A DNA stretch of 64,000 bases. Source: Rheinheimera sp. A13L. Lineage in GTDB: Bacteria > Pseudomonadota > Gammaproteobacteria > Enterobacterales > Alteromonadaceae. The DNA lies in assembly GCF_000217935.1 (NCBI RefSeq), contig NZ_AFHI01000004.1, positions 62,001 to 126,000 on the forward strand, read 5' to 3'. How positions within the stretch are numbered: position 1 is the stretch's first letter; every line of letters begins with the position of its first letter. The notes below the pieces were generated by a model. That model was not told the DNA's origin, did not search any database, and saw only the letters and a list, made by a program, of their open reading frames with translations. Made by a program: the position numbers and the translations under genes. This document shows positions 54,651 to 62,786 of this stretch, piece after piece.

Positions 54651-55490
54651 ATGAAAATAGTAGTGTTTCTTTTATTGGTGCTGGTTTTTCCGGGGCTGGC
54701 CCAAGCCTCCACTTTGAAATTAATGAGCTACAACATTCGTTGTGGTTTATGTGAAACTGAAGGTACACCGCAGTATTGGCCTGAACGTAAGTTTTTACTG
54801 GCGCATTTAATTCAGACTCAACAGCCCGATCTGATTGGCTTGCAGGAAGCTGAACTGTTTCAGGTGCATGATTTAGTGGCTATGTTGCCGCACTATCAAT
54901 GGTATGCAAAAGGCCGTGATGACGGCAAAACCAAAGGCGAAAGCACTGCTGTGCTTTATCGCAAAGACACATTAAAGTTGCTGTCGGCAAAAACCTTATG
55001 GTTGTCTGAAACGCCGGAACAAGTATCAAAAGGTTGGGACGCGAACCTGAACCGTACTTTTACCAAAACTCAGTTTAAAGAGTTAAAATCCGGCCAGAGT
55101 TTTTATTTTCTGAATACTCACTTTGACCATATGGGAAAGCAGGCTCAGCTGCAAAGTGCGTTATTGCTAAAAGCCGAAGTGGAGAAATTGCCAAAGCAGA
55201 GCAAAGTTCTGCTGACTGGGGACTTTAATGTGGAACCCGACAGCGCGCCTTATCAGGCTTTAAGTAAAGTTTTGCATGACAGCGCTTTGGTGGCGAAAGA
55301 TAAGCTTTCCAAAAATGTTGGCACTTTTAATGGATTTGGCCGCCAACCAGATAGCCCCAGCCAAACCATAGATTTTATTTTTGTAAGTTCCAACCTGCAG
55401 GTACAAAGTTATCAGGTGGATAACAGAAGATACAACGGTTTGTATCCTTCTGATCATGAAGCACTGCTGGCTGTGGTCAATTTGAATTAA
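54651..55490 (+). CDS. Secreted endonuclease/exonuclease/phosphatase-family enzyme
   Basis: A 279-aa metal-dependent phosphodiesterase of the EEP (DNase I-like) fold with a signal peptide (1-19, ending AQA). Motifs: LMSYNIRCG, IGLQE (metal Glu), LNTHFDHMG (catalytic His), LTGDFNVEPDS (Asp/Asn), TIDFIF and YPSDHEALLA (final Asp-His). The closest-looking group is small exported hydrolases annotated as endonuclease/exonuclease/phosphatase family, with sugar-phosphate, lipid or nucleic acid substrates possible. Located 42 bases after the LacI gene. Confidence 0.88.
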   Translation: MKIVVFLLLVLVFPGLAQASTLKLMSYNIRCGLCETEGTPQYWPERKFLLAHLIQTQQPDLIGLQEAELFQVHDLVAMLPHYQWYAKGRDDGKTKGESTAVLYRKDTLKLLSAKTLWLSETPEQVSKGWDANLNRTFTKTQFKELKSGQSFYFLNTHFDHMGKQAQLQSALLLKAEVEKLPKQSKVLLTGDFNVEPDSAPYQALSKVLHDSALVAKDKLSKNVGTFNGFGRQPDSPSQTIDFIFVSSNLQVQSYQVDNRRYNGLYPSDHEALLAVVNLN

Positions 55491-55516
55491 CTATTAACTT
55501 ATACAAGGATGTTGGA

Positions 55517-56578
55517 ATGAAAACCCCTGTTTTTCTGTCTTTAATGCTGGCTCTGGGTCTGAGCCATTCTGCGTTGGCTCAAACTGCTGCGGCTGCCGCC
55601 AATACAGCAGCTCCGGCTCAAACCGAACTCTTTAGCACTGCCCAGAGCTTACAGAAAAGTCGCAGCTGTTTTGGCGGTCCATTCAAAAGTTACGACAGTT
55701 TTATTGCCATGCGGATCAAAATGGGCAATAGCCAGCCTAAGTTTTCCGAAGCTAAACTTAGAACTCAATTCACTCAGACTGATTTTGAGCGTTTCCAACA
55801 GACTCTGGATTGCCAGGACTTTGTCTATAAAGTGGGTGACGTACCTGTTCGTGGTTTTATGATTAAACCTAAGCAGATCAGTGGCAAAGCCCCTGTGGTG
55901 ATTTATAACAGAGGCGGCAATGCTGACTACGGCCAGCTGACCTTTAGTTTGCTGATGCAAAAGCTGATGCCTGTGGCGGAACAAGGTTTTGTCATTATTG
56001 CCAGTAACTACAGAGGCCAGCATAACTGGGGGAAAGCCGCAGTGAGCAATGCCGGGTTTGATGAATTTGGTGGTGCTGAGTTAGAAGACGTAAAAGCTTT
56101 AGTGCCTATAGCTCAGGGAATAAAAGACGTAGATGCCAACCGAATGGCGATGTGGGGCCACAGCAGAGGTGGCATGATGACCTATATGCTGGCCAAATCT
56201 ATGCCTGAACTGAAAACTATCATAGTAGGAGCTGGTCCGACCGACTTAGCCAAAGAGTTGGAAATCCGCCCTGCGATGGAGAATGTGCATAAAGCAAGGA
56301 TCCCAAATTACAGCAGCAATAAAACGGCTGCTTTAGCAGAGCGCTCAGTGCTGTTATGGCCAGAGCAACTACCGGCAGATTTGCCGATTTTGATCCAACA
56401 CGGCGATCAGGATAAGCATGTGTCGGTGGGTGGTGCAGAACAATTAGCGCTGAAATTGAAAGCATTAAAACGCCCACATCAACTGTTGATTTACCCCGGA
56501 GCCGATCATGGTTTTAACCCTGTTCGCGCTAAAGCGCAGCAGGATATGATCCACTGGCTCAAACAACATTTAGGCTAA
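55517..56578 (+). CDS. Secreted alpha/beta hydrolase, prolyl-oligopeptidase-like
   Basis: A 353-aa exported enzyme. The signal peptide ends ALA (about 21), followed by an Ala-rich link. The S9-type catalytic domain has WGHSRGGMMTY (nucleophile Ser about 215), ILIQHGDQDKHVSVGGAEQL (Asp) and YPGADHGFNP (His). The N-terminal part contains no beta propeller, so it is a dipeptidyl-peptidase-like or esterase form. It is preceded by AAGGA and follows the EEP gene by 27 bases. Confidence 0.85.
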   Translation: MKTPVFLSLMLALGLSHSALAQTAAAAANTAAPAQTELFSTAQSLQKSRSCFGGPFKSYDSFIAMRIKMGNSQPKFSEAKLRTQFTQTDFERFQQTLDCQDFVYKVGDVPVRGFMIKPKQISGKAPVVIYNRGGNADYGQLTFSLLMQKLMPVAEQGFVIIASNYRGQHNWGKAAVSNAGFDEFGGAELEDVKALVPIAQGIKDVDANRMAMWGHSRGGMMTYMLAKSMPELKTIIVGAGPTDLAKELEIRPAMENVHKARIPNYSSNKTAALAERSVLLWPEQLPADLPILIQHGDQDKHVSVGGAEQLALKLKALKRPHQLLIYPGADHGFNPVRAKAQQDMIHWLKQHLG

Positions 56579-56618
56579 GCTGTTTTAGTCCATCGGCGGC
56601 ACAAGGAACAAAGGGGCA

Positions 56619-57437
56619 ATGATGTTTAAAACTACTTTACTGATTATGTTGTGGTTTTTGTCCTTTTACTCCTTTGCTGCCAATGCGCAGCAGCTGCTGA
56701 TTAAATTGCCACAACAAGAACACAACTGGGCTTTGGCGGAAATTAAACAAAAAGTGCCAGTGCAGCAGATCAAGCTATTTGATCCTGTCTATAACAGCGA
56801 TAAAAGTTTTGAAGGCGTGTCTTTACTGCAGCTGTTAAAAGCTGCAGGTTATAAGCCGGGCCAGGCTGCAGATGAAGTAGTGCTGACCGCTTCTGATGGC
56901 TACGCGCCCAGTGTGCCGCTTGAGTTTTTTCTGGACGACCAGGCTGTATTGGTTTTTTCCGAAACGGGTAAGAAAGATTTTGACTTTGCCCCAGTCGCTC
57001 AGGGCAAAGCTATGGTGTCGCCTGCGCCATTTTATTTAGTCTGGAAGCAAGGCAAAGCAGTAGAAAAAACCAGACCCTGGCCTTATCAACTGGTGAAATT
57101 AGAGCTGGTTAGTTTCCAACAATGTTACCCCAAGCTATATCCAATCAATGCAGAGCAAAACTCAGCGGCATATCAGGGCTTTTTGCTGTTTAAACAAAGC
57201 TGTATCAGCTGCCATTCCATCAACCTGCAAGGCGGCGACTTAGGCCCGGAGCTTAACGCACCAAAAAACGTCACCGAATACTGGACACAAGATCACTTAA
57301 AAGCCTTTATCCCCAATGCATCCGGCTACAGATACAAAAGCAAAATGCCCACTTTCCCGCAGTTTAGCGCAGAGGATATCGACCATCTGGTCGCTTATTT
57401 AAAGCATATGAAGGATTATAAAATTCAGTTGCCTTAG
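56619..57437 (+). CDS. Cytochrome c with N-terminal sulfite-oxidase-like domain
   Basis: A 272-aa exported protein. Signal peptide about 1-24. Residues about 25-165 resemble the molybdopterin-domain fold of small SUOX-like proteins, without visible cofactor Cys (LFDPVYNSDKSFEGVSLLQLL, VLTASDGYAPSVPLEFF). A class I cytochrome c domain follows with the heme site CISCH (about 195-199) and axial Met in SKMPTF. Two ATG codons in tandem stand at the start behind AGGGG. An electron carrier role is expected; the partner is not in the window. Confidence 0.8.
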   Translation: MMFKTTLLIMLWFLSFYSFAANAQQLLIKLPQQEHNWALAEIKQKVPVQQIKLFDPVYNSDKSFEGVSLLQLLKAAGYKPGQAADEVVLTASDGYAPSVPLEFFLDDQAVLVFSETGKKDFDFAPVAQGKAMVSPAPFYLVWKQGKAVEKTRPWPYQLVKLELVSFQQCYPKLYPINAEQNSAAYQGFLLFKQSCISCHSINLQGGDLGPELNAPKNVTEYWTQDHLKAFIPNASGYRYKSKMPTFPQFSAEDIDHLVAYLKHMKDYKIQLP

Positions 57438-57847
57438 TGATGATTTCTGAGCGGTGAATCAATCAACTTTGGCGTAGCAAGAATAGTTGTAGCGGAATGG
57501 GCATAGTCCACGCAGACACGCCGTAAATACGTCCATGTAGTCTCGCCTTTCGCTATCCCTGCGAAAGACGGTCTGCTTAGAACTATACCCATCCACGCTT
57601 TTGTTGAGTTTGGTTTCGTGCCTGAAACGACCTTTTACTGCGACTATAGATGAATACACAGTGTTATTTTCTTTAATAGGAAAGCAAGCATGTTTTAAGC
57701 AAATAAACAGGCACATTTATTTGTTGCTGAAGAGGGAAAAACACTCTAATTTAGAAACTTAGAGTAAATCAGCCCAAAAAATAACAGGCAAGAAAAAAGT
57801 AATAATGTGCCAGCACAATATACAAATGTTAAACGTAAGGAAACATC
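57438..57847. other. Gene-free stretch containing a repeat-like palindrome
   Basis: About 410 bases. An 85-codon minus-strand frame here (MDVFTACLRG...) looks like the type of spurious frame found in intergenic repeats of gammaproteobacteria. TTTCGC and GCGAAA (57548-57553, 57561-57566) form a small stem. The last 120 bases are AT-rich and may hold the promoter of the following two genes. Confidence 0.4.
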
Positions 57848-58345
57848 ATGCCTACTAAACTAGTTGAGCATTCATCAAAAACAGCGGAAGCAGTTGATCT
57901 TTTATTCAATCAAAAGCACACGGAAGCAGGATTAGTTCTGTTATACGCTTGGATCGATCGTATGGCATGGTTATCCGTTCAGGATAATGAATCCACAGGT
58001 CAAGATTTCAAAAATTGGATTAACAAGTATTTGTTGTCAGAGTACCAGCTACCTTGCTCAGCAGACGATTTATGGGCGGCACGCTGCGCTATTTTACATA
58101 CAGGTTCACCAAATGCTCGAGACACGAACCGAGGTACAGCAAAAAGAATCTTGTATTATGGTGGCGATACACATAAATTCGTTTCCAATCAGGAGGATCT
58201 GATTATGCTAAAAGTCAAAGACTTACACGTTGCATTTCTTGGTGCTATCAAAAATTTCGCTGAACACCTTAATCAAAATCAATCTGAGCTGACAGTTGCA
58301 AACGAAAAGCTTGATAAAATACTCAAGCGTACAGAACAAGTTTAA
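57848..58345 (+). CDS. HEPN-like protein, candidate defence component
   Basis: A 165-aa soluble, all-helical protein. The residues LWAARCAILHTGSPN carry an RxxxxH motif (Arg79, His84), the catalytic signature of HEPN ribonucleases. The preceding helices (AGLVLLYAWIDRMAWLSV) fit the HEPN four-helix bundle. The C-terminal 40 residues are a long helix. No clear family name comes to mind. It is followed 82 bases later by a membrane-anchored Mrr-like nuclease, which makes a two-gene defence or toxin module conceivable. The assignment is motif-based only. Confidence 0.6.
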   Translation: MPTKLVEHSSKTAEAVDLLFNQKHTEAGLVLLYAWIDRMAWLSVQDNESTGQDFKNWINKYLLSEYQLPCSADDLWAARCAILHTGSPNARDTNRGTAKRILYYGGDTHKFVSNQEDLIMLKVKDLHVAFLGAIKNFAEHLNQNQSELTVANEKLDKILKRTEQV

Positions 58346-58427
58346 CAAGCAAAGGCATCTGACGCTCAGCGCGCAGCTGCTTTGAGCGTCATACCTAAAT
58401 TAAGAACAAATTCAGCGCCTAATAAAT

Positions 58428-59297
58428 ATGACAAAAATAGATATCTACGACATATCTGCACAAAAATTTGAAGAATTAGCATTCAACTTTCTTCAAGAGC
58501 AAGGCGACCTAACTTCGCTAGAGAACCTTACATCTGGAAAAATTGACTCTGGTTACGACTTCAGTGCCACGCTAAAAGACGCAGAAAAACCTTGCAGAAT
58601 TGTAATTGAAGCCAAGCACAGAAGAAAACTCTCAAAGCAAGACCTGTATAGAATCGCCGAAACTGCAGAGCGCATCAAATCAGGTTTTGATGGTTTTATA
58701 CTTATAACCTCAGCAAAACTAAATAAAGAAGAACAAGAGCTCTTAGAAAGGCTTCTTCACAGCTCAGGATACAGCTTAATAAAGATATACCAAGGCATAA
58801 CATTTGAAGCACTAACAAAAACAAGTAACCGCAAAGCCCTTGAAGAAATAACAAGATCAAAGAGGTCAGAAATAAAGAGCCTTGCTTACGGCATTATTTC
58901 GGTCGTCGTAGCGCTAATAGCTTTAACTTCAAATCTAATCCCCTATTTTTTAGACGAAGAGAAAAATTTAGATACCCGCATAGAAAACGTAGCGAGCGCA
59001 CTTGAGAGCATAAAGAATCTTGAAAAACATCTGACTGAAATAAAATCAGACATGCAAAAAACCCAGCATGAGTCTGAGGCTATCAAGAGAGAGTATGAAA
59101 AGTCCCAAGAACTAAAACAGCTGACGGATGATCAGCAAGCTGCCTTTAGAGCTGCAATTGGAGCCTCAAGTCCTCCATGGTGGATTAAGCCTCTAGATTA
59201 CTTCTTTGGCTTTATTTTAGGTATTGGAGCTTCCGTAATTGCGAGCTTCATTCACGAGCGAATTAAGCGAAACAAGGCTCTCAATTCTCCTGCGTAA
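58428..59297 (+). CDS. Membrane-anchored Mrr-like restriction endonuclease
   Basis: A 289-aa protein. The N-terminal domain (1-130) has the Mrr/PD-(D/E)xK order: FEELAFNFLQEQGD, SGKIDSGYDF (Asp44), then IVIEAKHR (Glu61, Lys63) and the conserved Gln in SKQDLYRI. A helix spans about 150-170 (LAYGIISVVVALIALTSNLI), a coiled coil about 178-238 (IENVASALESIKNLEKHLTE), and a second helix about 253-275. Thus the nuclease domain would face the cytoplasm with both helices in the membrane. AT-rich, unlike its neighbours, which suggests acquisition. Nuclease plus membrane anchor is uncommon and fits an abortive-infection idea. Confidence 0.7.
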   Translation: MTKIDIYDISAQKFEELAFNFLQEQGDLTSLENLTSGKIDSGYDFSATLKDAEKPCRIVIEAKHRRKLSKQDLYRIAETAERIKSGFDGFILITSAKLNKEEQELLERLLHSSGYSLIKIYQGITFEALTKTSNRKALEEITRSKRSEIKSLAYGIISVVVALIALTSNLIPYFLDEEKNLDTRIENVASALESIKNLEKHLTEIKSDMQKTQHESEAIKREYEKSQELKQLTDDQQAAFRAAIGASSPPWWIKPLDYFFGFILGIGASVIASFIHERIKRNKALNSPA

Positions 59298-59388
59298 TAG
59301 GTATACCAATGCGCCCAAATCGCTCACTCAGTTTGCTGGGACGGGCTAAAGCCCGCCCCTTAGCTTAATCGGTACTCTTGGAGGAAGC

Positions 59389-59757
59389 TTGAACCAAAGC
59401 TTAAAATTTTTTCTGATGTTACTCTTTACAGCTCTAGTCGCGTCTTGCTCCAGCAAAGCAAAACAGGAAGTAGATTGGGATGCGGTGCGATATAACATTG
59501 AAACTTTGTCTACTCTGGCAGCAGGTTGTCTTGAGCAAAAAGCAAGACAATCAGAGTCATGCATCAATTTCGTCAGGCATTATAACGCTGATGGTGCCGA
59601 CCATGTAAAGCTGCTCAGCGATAACTTGTCTGAATTGTTGAATAAAGATCTGGACGCTGCCCTTATCACTACAGAACAAATTTTAGTTATTACTACAGCG
59701 GTTTTATTTATGGGCGGATATGACCAGCCGCCCCCAGCTCCCAACCACCAAAACTAA
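59389..59757 (+). CDS. Small lipoprotein of unknown function (122 aa)
   Basis: The start is TTG, supported by a strong GGAGG eight or so bases before it. The signal peptide with lipobox LVASC (Cys20) makes it a lipoprotein. The mature part is helical with two further cysteines (GCLEQ, SCINF), then a hydrophobic stretch (ALITTEQILVITTAVLFMGG) and a Pro-rich end. Not recognised. Its stop overlaps the convergent PPK2 gene by four bases. Confidence 0.65.
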   Translation: MNQSLKFFLMLLFTALVASCSSKAKQEVDWDAVRYNIETLSTLAAGCLEQKARQSESCINFVRHYNADGADHVKLLSDNLSELLNKDLDAALITTEQILVITTAVLFMGGYDQPPPAPNHQN

Positions 59758-60644
59758 AGCTCACCCTGCAATAACTTAGTGCGAATTTCTTCTAACTCTG
59801 CCCGGCGCGCATCAGTGGTTTCCGGGTAAGCTAAATCCAGTCCGGCCAGAGTTTCGTTAATGATGCTGGAAATGATTAAGCGGGCATTTTTTTTATCATC
59901 GGCTGGTATCACATACCAGGGCGCAACTTTGGTGCTGGTGTTGCTTAAACACTCGGCATAGGCACTCATATAACTGTCCCAGTGTTGGCGCTGTGCTGTG
60001 TCGGCTTCGGAGAACTTCCAGTTTTTGTCGGGGTTGTCGATGCGGTCGAGAAAACGGCGGCATTGTTCTTCTTTAGACAAGTGCAAAAAGAACTTGATGA
60101 CCTTGGTGCCGTTACGCACCAGATGGGCTTCCGAGCCAACAATAGAGCGGTAGCGATCACGCCAGAAAGGCCCGGAGTTCAGGTTTTTGTACGGTAGTTT
60201 TTGCGCCTCTAATAGCTGGGGTTGCACCTTTACAATCAGCACTTCTTCGTAATAAGAACGATTGAAAATACCAATTTGACCGCGCTCGGGCAGGGCGCAG
60301 TGGCTGCGCCAAAGAAAATCGTGATCCAGTTCAGTGGCACTTGGGTGTTTGAAACTGTGCACCCGGCAGCCTTGTGGGTTAATGCCCGACATCACATGGC
60401 GAATAGCGCCGTCTTTACCTGCAGCATCCATCGCCTGAAAGATGATCAGCAGAGAATAACGGTTGTCGGCATAAAATAATTGCTGCACCTTCTTCAGGCT
60501 GTTGGTGCTGGCGCTCAGCTGTTTCTTATAATCCTTTGAGGAGCTGTAGAGTGGTTCTGCCACTGTGGCGTGCTGGTGCAAATCCAGTTTGGTGCCCGGG
60601 ACTACGGCATAATCTGCGCTGTTGATCCTTGGTTTGTTTTTCAT
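59754..60644 (-). CDS. Polyphosphate kinase 2 family protein
   Basis: A 296-aa PPK2-family phosphotransferase that moves phosphate between polyphosphate and nucleotides. P-loop AMDAAGKDG (71-79), Walker B-like GIFNRSYYEE, lid region RFLDRIDNPDKNWKFSEAD, all in the order expected for single-domain PPK2. GINPQGCRVHSFKHPSATEL is the conserved stretch between. It lies 14 bases behind the Na/Pi cotransporter gene in the same direction, which links phosphate uptake and polyphosphate use. AMP or ADP preference cannot be told. Confidence 0.92.
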   Translation of the reverse strand: MKNKPRINSADYAVVPGTKLDLHQHATVAEPLYSSSKDYKKQLSASTNSLKKVQQLFYADNRYSLLIIFQAMDAAGKDGAIRHVMSGINPQGCRVHSFKHPSATELDHDFLWRSHCALPERGQIGIFNRSYYEEVLIVKVQPQLLEAQKLPYKNLNSGPFWRDRYRSIVGSEAHLVRNGTKVIKFFLHLSKEEQCRRFLDRIDNPDKNWKFSEADTAQRQHWDSYMSAYAECLSNTSTKVAPWYVIPADDKKNARLIISSIINETLAGLDLAYPETTDARRAELEEIRTKLLQGEL

Positions 60645-60658
60645 CTGTCATCACTCGC

Positions 60659-62326
60659 TTAAGGTAAATTGGGGTACTGATCTGTATTCAGGCTTTTCGT
60701 CAAATCGGCCTCTGAAACAGGGTGGATGGCGACAGCTTCTGCGTTCTGACTGGTGTGAAACAACAATCCGGCTTTGATACGTAGTTCTATGGCGCGACGA
60801 CTGAAGTCCAGACCTTCCAGCAAAGTGTCCAAATCGACGACCTGCAGGTTGCCCTGGACTGCGGCTTCGAGCAATTGACGGCGCGCATCGCGATGGGCGT
60901 TGCGTAGTGCTTCAACCAGTTCGCGTGCCTGCAAATGATCACCAGACAACTCTGGTTCCAGACAGCGCTCTGCCTGCTGCAATAATGTGCTCACAGCTGT
61001 TTTTTCTGCGCCAGAGAGCAGTACCTGGTCTTGTGCCAGCCGTCGCAAACCTGGAGCCAACTGAGCAGACTCCTGATAATAACGCGCGGCGTAAAGAGCG
61101 CTTGCCAGCTCATTCGCTGTGCTGTGTTCCATCGCATCCGGGCGTATGCCGGTGATAAAGTTTGCTATGGCTGCGCCTAATGTATGGATAGCTTCGGCGC
61201 GGCGCTTCAGTTCAGGTATGGAGTGGGGGCCGCTGAGGGCATCGCGTAAAAGATTGACCAGAATATCGGACAAGCGCAGCAGTTCTTGCTTCAGGGCTGA
61301 TACCGCCAATACCGGTGTGCCACTGAGTGTGGCATCCAGATAGTGTGGGCGTTCAATATCTTCTTCCGCGCTATGAAACAGTCGCTCCAGCAGGCTGGCG
61401 AAACGATTGGCCAGCGGCAGCATAATAATTACCCCCAGCAGATTAAACAAAGTGTGAAAAAGTGCCAGCAGCGCTGTGGGGGTACTTTCTATATCCAGTG
61501 CATCACCCAGCAGGTTAACCAGCCCAAGCATCAGTGGCAGCAAGCAGAGCGCGACTATACCGGTGATCAGGTTAAAGCCTATGTGACTGAGTGCAAGTCG
61601 TTTAGCCGCTGGAGTGGCCTTGAAGGTCGCCAGTGCAGCTGTGGACGTCGTGCCCAGATTGGCGCCTATTACTGCAGCAGCGGCCCCTTCAAAGCCGATA
61701 ATGCCACCGGCAGAAGCTGTGAGAATGATGGCGATAGCAGCACTTGAAGATTGGGTCAGCAGGGTGGCCACAAAGCCGATCAGGATCATGCCCGCCCAGT
61801 TAGTACTTACTCCCGCGCCCAAATTGGCGCTGAAACTGCTGGCTATACCTTCGAAAGCTTCTTTGAGTAAATCTAAACCGAGAAAAAACAGGCCAAAGCC
61901 AGTGAGCGCATCACCCAGGCCTTTCCAGCGTGTGGATGATGCCAGCAGGCGTAAACCAACCCCGACTACAAGAATGGGCAGCGCCAGCGCCTCTATTTTG
62001 AAACCAAAGCCCACCAGGCTGACCAGCCAGGCTGTCATGGTAGTGCCGACATTGGTACCAAAAATAACCCCCATGGCCTGACGTAAGCTGAGGATCCCGG
62101 CGTTGACAAAACCTATAGTGGCAACTGTCACTGCACTGGAGGACTGCACCAGGCCTGTAACCAGAATACCTACGCCAACGCCGCGCCAGGGTGTAGATGT
62201 CCAGTTACCCAGTAAATGTTTAAGGCGGTTGCCTGCGAATAATGTCAGCCCTTCGGTCATCAGACGCATGGCCAATAAAAACATGGAGAGGCCGCCGAGG
62301 GCCTGAATGATTGTATTTATATCCAC
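60659..62326 (-). CDS. Na/Pi cotransporter family protein with PhoU-like domain
   Basis: A 555-aa membrane protein. The N-terminal half has the two inverted PNaS repeats with QSSSAVTVATIGFV and TQSSSAAIAIILTA and the GTNVGTT / GANLGTT motifs; the C-terminal 220 residues are a helical PhoU-like domain. The GTG at 62326 is chosen since AGGAG lies six bases before it; the frame is open to 62365 but without a site there. It is first in an operon with PPK2. Phosphate is the expected substrate. Confidence 0.9.
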   Translation of the reverse strand: MDINTIIQALGGLSMFLLAMRLMTEGLTLFAGNRLKHLLGNWTSTPWRGVGVGILVTGLVQSSSAVTVATIGFVNAGILSLRQAMGVIFGTNVGTTMTAWLVSLVGFGFKIEALALPILVVGVGLRLLASSTRWKGLGDALTGFGLFFLGLDLLKEAFEGIASSFSANLGAGVSTNWAGMILIGFVATLLTQSSSAAIAIILTASAGGIIGFEGAAAAVIGANLGTTSTAALATFKATPAAKRLALSHIGFNLITGIVALCLLPLMLGLVNLLGDALDIESTPTALLALFHTLFNLLGVIIMLPLANRFASLLERLFHSAEEDIERPHYLDATLSGTPVLAVSALKQELLRLSDILVNLLRDALSGPHSIPELKRRAEAIHTLGAAIANFITGIRPDAMEHSTANELASALYAARYYQESAQLAPGLRRLAQDQVLLSGAEKTAVSTLLQQAERCLEPELSGDHLQARELVEALRNAHRDARRQLLEAAVQGNLQVVDLDTLLEGLDFSRRAIELRIKAGLLFHTSQNAEAVAIHPVSEADLTKSLNTDQYPNLP

Positions 62327-62786
62327 AGACAACTCCTGGTCGTGGCAAAAAGGATAGGAGATCAATACTTTATAGCATGGATCCTGTGCCAGCTGTACCT
62401 CGCTCTGTCCTTACTGTGGCAGGGGCGTGAGAAGGCTCAGAATAACTGCCGGGTCTTCAATGTGGGTGATGATCTTGAAGTGGCCCCCGGCTGCCCGGTA
62501 CATCCGCCCTGGCAATATGAACTATCCTCCTTCCCCAACTGAAATAAATTTACCCCATAGTTGAATTTTTATATTGCCACTTAAACGATTAAGTTGTAGT
62601 TTTAAAGCTCAAATAAATAGGAATAATCTGACATGCCGGATGACGTTGTCATTGTGCCCTGGGGAGGGTAAAGCGTGCCGGATACCATGGAAGCCGACTA
62701 CACTCAGCATTGAGCTGATTGGGGTTGTACTTCCTGATAAAAATCAGCATCGATAAAATCGAATGCGTTATGACAGGGTAATACCA
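62327..62786. other. Gene-free divergent promoter region
   Basis: About 460 bases between the minus-strand Na/Pi gene and the plus-strand MFS gene. Short frames here lack start signals and family features. No Pho box or other operator could be recognised with confidence. Confidence 0.4.

Noticed and set aside
57459-57716. 85-codon minus-strand frame
   Set aside because: It resembles spurious frames across intergenic repeats, has no good start signal and no domain.
62342-62756. Two short plus-strand frames before the MFS gene
   Set aside because: No ribosome binding site or family resemblance. The first begins inside the upstream region of the Na/Pi gene.
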